Shown here: piece by piece, positions 7,857 to 14,483 of the stretch
Layout of the letters: every line of letters begins with the position of its first letter
How positions within the stretch are numbered: position 1 is the first letter of the stretch
Assembly: GCA_903895725.1 (NCBI GenBank)
Contig: CAITUV010000017.1
Span: forward strand, 1 to 64,000
Origin: an uncultured Myxococcales bacterium
GTDB lineage: Bacteria > Myxococcota_A > UBA9042 > CAIXZC01
DNA length: 64,000 nucleotides
Direction: 5' to 3'
Translations under genes and position numbers: made by a program
The notes under the pieces: generated by a model
Database searches by the model: none
What the model was told of the DNA's origin: nothing
What the model saw: only the letters and a program-made list of their open reading frames with translations

Positions 7857-9626
7857 TTGACAGGAGCAACCCACCGACGAAACACCCGTTCGTCCGTCGA
7901 TCGTCCCGAGGTCTTGTCCCCCGGCGGCAGCCCCGATGCGATCGATTCCGCTCTGGCCCATGGTGCCGATGCCGTGTACGCCGGAGTAGGCTCGCTCAAC
8001 GCCCGCACCCGGGCGGACAACGTCGGCGCTGAGCGGCTTCCTGCCCTGGTCCGCTACGTTCGCTCGGCCGGAGCCAGGCTGTACGTGGCCCTCAACGTCC
8101 CCGTCACCCGACATTCCCTGGCGGACGCGGTCCGGACCCTGGCTGCTGCCTGGCTCTCCGGTGCCAATGCCGTGATCCTGAGGGACCCGATCCTCATGCG
8201 TCTGGCTGCCCGAAGCCTCGCCGGAATGGAGATCCACGCGAGCACGCAATTCGGCGTCCTGGGCCCGGGGTCCGCCCGGCGGGCCGCCGAGCTCGGCTGT
8301 ACCCGCGCCATCCTTGCCCGTGAGCTGTCCCTGACCGACATCCGTCGAATCCACCGGGCCGTCCCGGGGCTCAAGCTCGAAGCGTTCTTCTTCGGCGCTC
8401 TCTGTTTCGGTATCTCGGGGCGCTGCCTGCTCGGCGAGGTCGTGGCCGGCCGCTCGGGCAACTATGGAAACTGTGCCCAGGCGTGTCGGCTCGAGTACTT
8501 TTCGCCCGACGGAGCACCGCTGGGCCGGATCTTCAGCATGAAGGACCTCGACCTGTTCCCCCGCATCCGGGAGCTGGTCGATGCCGGCGTCGGCAGCCTG
8601 AAGATCGAGGGGCGCATGAAGTCGCCGGCCTGGGTCGGCTGCGTGACCTCGTTTGCCCGCACAGCCTCCGAGAAGTGGAGGGCCGGTGGCCTCTCGCCGG
8701 ACGAGCTCTCTCGGTTCCGCCGGGACGTATCGATCCTCTTCTCCAGGCCCCGAACCTCCGGCTTCCTCGACGGGCAGGATGACGCCCGAGAGGTCACCTG
8801 TCCCGAGGTGTCCGGTCAGGCCGGTCTCCCGCTCCCGGAGTTCGACCTGCTCCCGGGCGGGCGAAAGATCCGGTTCGTGGCCCCCGTGGATCTCGCACTG
8901 CGGGACGGGCTGCTGGTCGTCCGCTCCTCCTCGCCGACGGGGCAGGGGGAAGCGCTCTCCATCCGGGAGCTGCTCGATGGGCGAGGTCGGCCGGCCGGCC
9001 GCATCCTGGAAGGGCAGGTGGCCGTGGTCGAGCTCCCGTTCGAGGGACCGTTCCGTTCCGTCGCGATCCACAGTGCCAATTCGGTCGAGGCCCGCTACGG
9101 AAGCGGCCCGTTCCGCCTGGGCAGCCAGCTGCGGTCGGAGGAGCTGCCCGCTCCCGAGGTCTCCCACGTGCTCCTGGCGTCGGACCGGATCGTGGTCAAG
9201 GGGGGGCTTGGCCGATACCAGAGGAGCGTCGAGCTCCCGCTGGTCACTCAGCCTGCCCGGAACCAGGGGATGAGCCTCGAGATGATGCAGCGGTACTTCC
9301 CCGGCACGACCGCCGATCTGGAGCCCGGACTCTACGTGAATCCCACGCTTCTCAAGGAGGTCCGGCGGGCGTTCCAGGAGCAGATCCATGCCGGCTATGC
9401 CACCGAGCTCCAGCGGCTTGCCGGGGAGCTGCTCTCGCCGCTCGACCTGGATGCGCTTCCGTTCCAGCCCGACGATTCCGTCCTCCTCGACCGTGGGCCG
9501 GCCTGCGTGTCCCGAGTGACGGGCCTTGCCCCCGGGGAGGTGCGCACGTCGGGAGGGGACCGCTTCGTCATTGAGCCCGCGGTGCGTGGCACGGTCGTGC
9601 GCCGCACGGATCCGACCGGAATTTGA
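7857..9626 (+). CDS. Peptidase U32 family protein (RlhA/TrhP-like)
   Basis: Encodes about 589 residues. The proposed start is TTG 7857, nine bases after AAGGAG (7842-7847). In-frame ATGs further upstream (for example 7776) lack a ribosome site and the frame there runs into the divergent gene. The N-terminal half is a TIM-barrel-like domain (LSPGGSPDAIDSALAHGADAVY) with the U32 signature EAFFFGALCFGISGRC near 174-190, whose cysteines are thought to bind iron-sulfur in the family. Characterised members support tRNA or 23S rRNA hydroxylation (TrhP, RlhA); others were called collagenases. The substrate here is not determined. It is transcribed away from the Cys-rich lipoprotein gene. Confidence 0.85.
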   Translation: MTGATHRRNTRSSVDRPEVLSPGGSPDAIDSALAHGADAVYAGVGSLNARTRADNVGAERLPALVRYVRSAGARLYVALNVPVTRHSLADAVRTLAAAWLSGANAVILRDPILMRLAARSLAGMEIHASTQFGVLGPGSARRAAELGCTRAILARELSLTDIRRIHRAVPGLKLEAFFFGALCFGISGRCLLGEVVAGRSGNYGNCAQACRLEYFSPDGAPLGRIFSMKDLDLFPRIRELVDAGVGSLKIEGRMKSPAWVGCVTSFARTASEKWRAGGLSPDELSRFRRDVSILFSRPRTSGFLDGQDDAREVTCPEVSGQAGLPLPEFDLLPGGRKIRFVAPVDLALRDGLLVVRSSSPTGQGEALSIRELLDGRGRPAGRILEGQVAVVELPFEGPFRSVAIHSANSVEARYGSGPFRLGSQLRSEELPAPEVSHVLLASDRIVVKGGLGRYQRSVELPLVTQPARNQGMSLEMMQRYFPGTTADLEPGLYVNPTLLKEVRRAFQEQIHAGYATELQRLAGELLSPLDLDALPFQPDDSVLLDRGPACVSRVTGLAPGEVRTSGGDRFVIEPAVRGTVVRRTDPTGI

Positions 9627-9716
9627 CACGCCGGTCGGCTCGTGGTTGACTCGCCGCTGCCGGGCCACGCTCCACATCGTCCTTGCGAGCGCCAGCGTCC
9701 GGTCGGAGGTCATCTC

Positions 9717-10010
9717 ATGCCCACGGACCCGCTTGATACCCGGCTGGAGGCGGTTGCCAGGCTCCTGGCCCTGTTCAGGATGGAGCGCATCGTCTACGTC
9801 GTCGTCACGCTCCTGTCACTGGCCATCCTGTTCTACTGTGCAGTCAGGCTCATCCAGCAGCCGGACAGCGACATGACCATCGTGGTGTCGATCTTCGCCG
9901 GCTCGGGCGGGATCCTGTACACCACGGGGCGACTGCTCAAGATGTGGTCCGATGCGCTCCACCTGCTGTGCAACCAGCCCCCGGAACGGGACGGAGGCGA
10001 CCATGCTTGA
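9717..10010 (+). CDS. Small two-helix membrane protein
   Basis: Encodes 97 residues; ATG 9717 has GGAGG at 9705-9709. After an amphipathic N-terminus (TRLEAVARLLALFRMER), residues about 25-45 form one transmembrane helix (IVYVVVTLLSLAILFYCAV). A second, glycine-containing hydrophobic segment (IVVSIFAGSGGILYTTG) follows, then a short helical tail. The stop overlaps the next gene by 8 bp, so the pair is translationally coupled. The layout resembles small membrane domains found next to prokaryotic YEATS-like or TRADD-N-type proteins, but that is a low-confidence resemblance. No enzymatic motif is visible. Confidence 0.75.
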   Translation: MPTDPLDTRLEAVARLLALFRMERIVYVVVTLLSLAILFYCAVRLIQQPDSDMTIVVSIFAGSGGILYTTGRLLKMWSDALHLLCNQPPERDGGDHA

Positions 10011-10968
10011 CCCGAAGCTGGAGAAGAAGCTGCGGACCAACTCGCGCCAGGCAGCCGTTGCCACCATCATCGGCACCGGGTTCGTGGTGGGGGCGCTGGT
10101 CATGGCCGTCGTCAAGCTGAGCTCGCTGGGGGCCGAAATCAAGGCCAGTGAACAGACCCTGGCGGAAAGGACCAGCGAGCTCGGTGCGCTCGAGAAGGAG
10201 CTCGGGGTCTCCAAGACCGAGCTGGGCGAGCACCGCAAGACCCTGGCCGAAGTCCGGGCCGACCTGAAGGATACCGACTCCCGTCTCCTCCAAACCGCTC
10301 GCAAGCTGGAGGAGGCCGGGGACGAGCTCCTCGGCAAGACCCGCCAGAAGGAGGAGATCGAGCGCCAGAAGGCCGAGCTCGAAGCCCAGCTCGCGCAGCT
10401 GGACAAGAACCGGACCGTCCTGGAGGACGAGATCCGTGCCCTCGAGAAACAGTGGCTCATCGCGTCGGAGCAGAACAACAAGAGGGCGGAGGTCATCGAG
10501 AACCTGTCCGCAGGCGCTGCCCAGCCGGTGCCGCTGGAAGTCGTCGTCCAGCCCAGGGCTCTGGCCTTCCCCATCGGGGGGGACCGCGGATTCATGTTCA
10601 AGCTTTGGGTCGACCTGCCCGAGCCTCGCAAGGCCGAGATCAAGCAGGTCAGCTACTACTTCAACCACCCGTCCTTCGGTGAGGACAAGCTCCTGAAGTC
10701 CACCGATCCCACCAACAACTTCGAGGTGCAGTACAAGGGATACGGGGCCATGGACCGCGTCATCGTGACCGTTCACGATACCGCTGAAAACAAGTACAAG
10801 CTCGCTTTCAACATGTACGCAGCGCTCAAGGCCGAGGGCGCCGAGCCGCTCGTCCCCGGTCCCGACATCGTTCGCAAGACCGCCCCCCTCAAGGGAAAGA
10901 TCCCGCTGGTGGTGAAGCCGACGCTCGGCCCCCGCAAGGTACAGGTCCCCCGGGATCCTGAGCTTTGA
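10003..10968 (+). CDS. Membrane-anchored coiled-coil protein with C-terminal prokaryotic-YEATS-like domain
   Basis: Encodes 321 residues from ATG 10003, inside the end of the preceding gene and with GGAGG just upstream. A single transmembrane helix (about 20-40: IIGTGFVVGALVMAVV) is followed by a long coiled coil (about 45-170) built of E/K/L heptads. The C-terminal ~130 residues read like the prokaryotic YEATS fold: FKLWVDLPEP, IKQVSYYFNHPSFG, then NNFEVQYKGYGAMDRVIVTV. Known pYEATS proteins show a comparable VxYxLHPTF...GWGxF pattern; they are generally signalling or conflict-associated sensors. The ligand is unknown. It should form a membrane complex with the small upstream protein. Confidence 0.65.
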   Translation: MLDPKLEKKLRTNSRQAAVATIIGTGFVVGALVMAVVKLSSLGAEIKASEQTLAERTSELGALEKELGVSKTELGEHRKTLAEVRADLKDTDSRLLQTARKLEEAGDELLGKTRQKEEIERQKAELEAQLAQLDKNRTVLEDEIRALEKQWLIASEQNNKRAEVIENLSAGAAQPVPLEVVVQPRALAFPIGGDRGFMFKLWVDLPEPRKAEIKQVSYYFNHPSFGEDKLLKSTDPTNNFEVQYKGYGAMDRVIVTVHDTAENKYKLAFNMYAALKAEGAEPLVPGPDIVRKTAPLKGKIPLVVKPTLGPRKVQVPRDPEL

Positions 10969-11094
10969 TTCCGGCAGGCAGGAACTGTCATACAACGCTG
11001 ACCCTCGGGGCTGCCCCCGGTCACGTCGCGGGGACGCCGCAGCCTACCCCCGCTACGAGGGGCCCCATACGGGGTTCAGGGCATCCCCCCGTTC

Positions 11095-11123
11095 TTGCCA
11101 CCGTACAGGCTCCAATCTATAAT
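11095..11123 (+). promoter_or_regulatory. Strong sigma70-type promoter
   Basis: TTGCCA (11095-11100), 17-bp spacer, perfect TATAAT (11118-11123). It lies 43 bp upstream of the lipoprotein start at 11167 in an otherwise GC-rich stretch. Confidence 0.75.
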
Positions 11124-11166
11124 ACCGCCCGTCGGATACCGGGTTCGCGCTGCACGAGGGAAGGAC

Positions 11167-13224
11167 ATGAGAAATGTGTGGTCGATGCAGGCTCTGTGGA
11201 TCATCTTCCTGGCCGTCGGATGCTCATTCTCCGTGGAACGACCCAACTTCCCCGGGGGGGATGCGGAAGACTCGGCCATGGCCGACGGGAGCGGAGGGGA
11301 CGTGGCGGGCCAGGACCAGGCATCCGACCCGGGAAGCACGCCCGACGGCCTCGTGGACCTGGGACCCGATGGGGCGGGTGTCGACTCCATCGACATTGCA
11401 GGAGATACCGGAGCCGGCGAAACGACCCCGCAGGAATGCCAGAATCACTCGGACTGCAGCGACCTCGACGACTGCACCCTGGACCAGTGCGTGGGGGGCG
11501 AGTGCGTCCATGAGAAGATCCCGGGCTGTGGCGATTGCCTCGGCGAGGGCAAGGAGTTTGAGGATCCCAACCCGGAGGGCAAGTGTTGCGCTCCGCTGAC
11601 AGCGGTCCCCGTGAGCACGGAGCTGGGGGTCCCCTGCGTGGACGAGTTCTGCTGGCCCGACTACGACTGCCAGGAGCCCAACTGCCCCTGCTGGATCTGC
11701 ACTCAGTGCGGCGACGGCGTGTGCGGCGTCGGCGAGAACCGCTGCAACTGCAACATCGACTGCGAGAAGCCGTTCCCGTGCAAGGACGTCGGCGGGTACT
11801 GCACGCCCGAGCCTGTCTGCCCCGACGGCACGCCGGGCATCTACCCGGCGGATTGCGGACCCGAGATGTTCTGCTGCCCGCCGGGAGGCGAATGCGCCGG
11901 ACCGGGCCAGGCACAAGGCGTCGGACCCGAGATGCTCCCCTGCTGCAACGGACTTGCTTCCATCCCCATGATGGACTGGAGCCCGGACGGAGAGTGCCTA
12001 GCCATTCCGGGCGGCAACATCTGCTCCAATTGCGGCGACATGATGTGCGATCCGTGGGAGAACCCCTGCAACTGCCAGTACGACTGCGGCGACGGCGAAT
12101 GCGTTCTGGAAGGGCAGATGTTCGAAGGGATCTACGAGTTCTCCCCCTGCTGCAACGACCTTGAGCCCATCACCTACGCCGAAGTGTCCGAAACCGGCGA
12201 TTGCATGTTCGTCAACTGCCTCTGCTTCGTGTGCGCCAACTGCGGGAATGGCATGTGTGGGCCCGGCGAGAACTACTGCAACTGCCCGGAGGATTGCGGC
12301 GAGCAGCCCCCCCAGGATCTCTGCACCGCCAGCGGAGGTACCTGCTATCCCTCCGACTCTCCCTGTCCGCCCGGGTCGCTGGCCGAGCCGTTCTCGTGCC
12401 CCGAACCGGACAGTCAGCAGTGCTGCATGCCCATGGGGCAGGAGTGCGTCGGCGAAGGGCAGAAGGTGCCCGTCATCCCCGACGCCCCCCCTTGCTGTGA
12501 GGATCTGGTCCTCATTTCGACCGCTTTCCCGAAGGGCGAGATCTGCGAGCAGCCCGTGGGCTCCATGCTCTGCTCCCGCTGTGGAGACGAGGTCTGCCAG
12601 AGCGGATGGGAAAACGTCTGCAACTGCCCCGAGGACTGCCCCTTGAGTACGGCATGCTCCAAGATTGGACCGCCCTGTCCCAATGGCCAGTACTGCCAGT
12701 TGCCGACCGGGAAGTGCATCGACTCCACGGTCCCCGGTTCCTGCGTGACCATCCCGAAGTTCTGCCCGGGAATCTACGCTCCGGTGTGCGGCTGCGACGG
12801 CAATACCTATGGCAATCAGTGCGAGATGGAATCCGCAGGGGTCTCGAAGAAGCATGATGGGGAGTGCAAGGCCGAGTGCTTCCTGGAGGGGACGGGCTTC
12901 GTCGACTTCGATACCTCCGGGAAATGCTGCGCCGGGCTCTCCGTGATCGAAGCCTGCGCCCCGAGCGAGGATGGCAAGGGTTGCGTGTGCGAGCCGGGGG
13001 CCAGTCACATGTGCGCCTTCTGTGGAAACGGAAAGTGCGGACTGGGAGAGTCGTGGTGCAACTGCCCCAAGGACTGCCTGCCGCCTGCCGGGACCACCTG
13101 CCAGTCGGCCAAGGGAGAGTGCGTCCCGCTCGATCCGCTCCCCAAGTGCTCTCAGGGGTACTTCCCGCTTCCTCTGCCCGGATGCAACCTCCCTGTGGAC
13201 GCAGGCTGCTGCCTGCCCAAGTAG
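11167..13224 (+). CDS. Cys-rich surface lipoprotein with five CGNG-type repeats and a Kazal-like domain
   Basis: Encodes 685 residues from ATG 11167, preceded by GAGGGAAGG. The lipobox is AVGC near residue 19, followed by a strongly acidic Asp/Gly/Ser spacer to about residue 85. Five modules of the form CGDGVCGVGE..CNCNIDC recur (for example 12241-12300 and 13018-13077), alternating with segments containing CCN or CC. Near residues 525-570 the spacing C..C..Y.PVCGCDG.TYGN.C matches a Kazal-type serine protease inhibitor fold. All of this suggests a disulfide-rich protein exposed to the outside and possibly protective against proteases. It has its own promoter at 11095-11123. Confidence 0.8.
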   Translation: MRNVWSMQALWIIFLAVGCSFSVERPNFPGGDAEDSAMADGSGGDVAGQDQASDPGSTPDGLVDLGPDGAGVDSIDIAGDTGAGETTPQECQNHSDCSDLDDCTLDQCVGGECVHEKIPGCGDCLGEGKEFEDPNPEGKCCAPLTAVPVSTELGVPCVDEFCWPDYDCQEPNCPCWICTQCGDGVCGVGENRCNCNIDCEKPFPCKDVGGYCTPEPVCPDGTPGIYPADCGPEMFCCPPGGECAGPGQAQGVGPEMLPCCNGLASIPMMDWSPDGECLAIPGGNICSNCGDMMCDPWENPCNCQYDCGDGECVLEGQMFEGIYEFSPCCNDLEPITYAEVSETGDCMFVNCLCFVCANCGNGMCGPGENYCNCPEDCGEQPPQDLCTASGGTCYPSDSPCPPGSLAEPFSCPEPDSQQCCMPMGQECVGEGQKVPVIPDAPPCCEDLVLISTAFPKGEICEQPVGSMLCSRCGDEVCQSGWENVCNCPEDCPLSTACSKIGPPCPNGQYCQLPTGKCIDSTVPGSCVTIPKFCPGIYAPVCGCDGNTYGNQCEMESAGVSKKHDGECKAECFLEGTGFVDFDTSGKCCAGLSVIEACAPSEDGKGCVCEPGASHMCAFCGNGKCGLGESWCNCPKDCLPPAGTTCQSAKGECVPLDPLPKCSQGYFPLPLPGCNLPVDAGCCLPK

Positions 13225-13234
13225 GAGGCCGAGA

Positions 13235-14473
13235 ATGACCTCGCCAACTCAGGCTCCTGCCCGTCCGACGCACATGGTCCGGATCCTTCAGGCCTCGACG
13301 CCGGAGGAGCGGGAGGAGATCTTCAAGTTCCGGTACCGTGTCTATGCCCAGGAGCTTCGAAAGGGGCTTGCCGGAATCGACCACGCTCGCAAGCGGTACG
13401 CCGATGAGCTGGATGAGCACGGCTTCCTGCTGTACGCCCGGGACCAGGTGTCGGGCCAGATCGTGGGTACCGTCCGGCGCAACGATCTTGCCGGCGGCCG
13501 CCTGCCGGCGAAGCTTGCCGAGCGGCTGCACCTCGGGCCCATGATCGAGGCATTCGGCGAGGACCGGGTCAGCTATTCGAGCGCGTTTATGGTCGACCCC
13601 ACGTTCCGCGGAAGGACCGTGGCCTCGCTGCTGGCCATGGGCTCCTATCGGGATGGAGTGAACCGCGGGGTCTTTCTCGATGTCTGCATCGCGGAGCTGG
13701 GACTGGTGCATCTCTACCACCAGCTCGGTTACCGGACCTATGGAGCCCCGTTCCGGACTTACCAGGGAGGCGGTCTTCGAGTCCCGCTCGTGCTGTGCGC
13801 GTTCGACGGGCCGTGGCTCGAGAAGGTCGAGAGCCCCTTCCGCCACCTCCTGCCGTCCGTGAAGGACGACCGTGGCGCGGCCGCCGGCCGTCTTCGGGCT
13901 GCATACTCCGGATGGCACGACCCGGCCGTCACCCCCATCGAGAACCGAGCGCTCTGGGCCGCACTTGCCCACCAGCAGCCGGAAGGGAGCAACGTCACGC
14001 TGTTCGACGGCTTTGGAGAAGAGGAGATCCGCGAGATCCTGGGCAACGTCCCAACCGTGTCGCTCAACCGCGGCAGCCGCCTCTACCGAGGGGGCGAGCA
14101 CGAGGCGGGCATGGCCTACGTCATGTCGGGCCGCATCGGCGTCGCGCTCGAGGATGCCAACGACCCCCACTTCGTCACCGTCCTCGGTACCGGCCACATC
14201 ACGGGCGAAATGTCCGTGCTGACGGGCGGCGACCGCACCGCCACCCTGGTCGCGCTTGAAAAGACCGAGGTCCTGCTCCTGCCCGCAAACCTACTCGAAC
14301 GGCTCGAAGCAAAGGAGATCTCCTGGGCCTATCGCATGTCCCGGAACCTGAACCGCATCCTGGCGCAGCGCCTCCATGCCATGAACCTGCGGGTGCTCGG
14401 GCTGTACGACCGGATGCGGGTCTCCAGTGACCCCTTCGAGCTGACTCGGGAGAACATCCCGGATTCCGAGTAG
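13235..14473 (+). CDS. FeeM/GNAT-type acyltransferase fused to a cyclic-nucleotide-binding domain
   Basis: Encodes 412 residues; ATG 13235 sits six bases after AGGAGG. Residues about 25-240 match the N-acyl amino acid synthase (FeeM)/autoinducer-synthase-like GNAT group: FRYRVYAQE near 31, then DELDEHGFLLYA, and SSAFMVDPTFRGRTVASLL. Residues about 255-390 form a CRP-type cNMP domain (LFDGFGEEEIREIL...) with a phosphate-binding cassette GEMSVLTGGDRTATL at about 324-338 that keeps the Glu and Arg. The acyl acceptor is unknown. cAMP or cGMP control of the acyltransferase is the likely logic, as known for PatA-type acetyltransferases, where the order of domains is reversed. It lies 10 bp before hrpB. 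Confidence 0.8.
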   Translation: MTSPTQAPARPTHMVRILQASTPEEREEIFKFRYRVYAQELRKGLAGIDHARKRYADELDEHGFLLYARDQVSGQIVGTVRRNDLAGGRLPAKLAERLHLGPMIEAFGEDRVSYSSAFMVDPTFRGRTVASLLAMGSYRDGVNRGVFLDVCIAELGLVHLYHQLGYRTYGAPFRTYQGGGLRVPLVLCAFDGPWLEKVESPFRHLLPSVKDDRGAAAGRLRAAYSGWHDPAVTPIENRALWAALAHQQPEGSNVTLFDGFGEEEIREILGNVPTVSLNRGSRLYRGGEHEAGMAYVMSGRIGVALEDANDPHFVTVLGTGHITGEMSVLTGGDRTATLVALEKTEVLLLPANLLERLEAKEISWAYRMSRNLNRILAQRLHAMNLRVLGLYDRMRVSSDPFELTRENIPDSE

Positions 14474-14483
14474 ACCCACTCCC

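Noticed and set aside
4298..8032. A 1,244-codon open frame antisense to the Cys-rich lipoprotein
   Set aside because: It mirrors the repeat structure of the lipoprotein (VAVVA repeats) and has no ribosome site; the minus frame has a lipobox and conserved cysteines.
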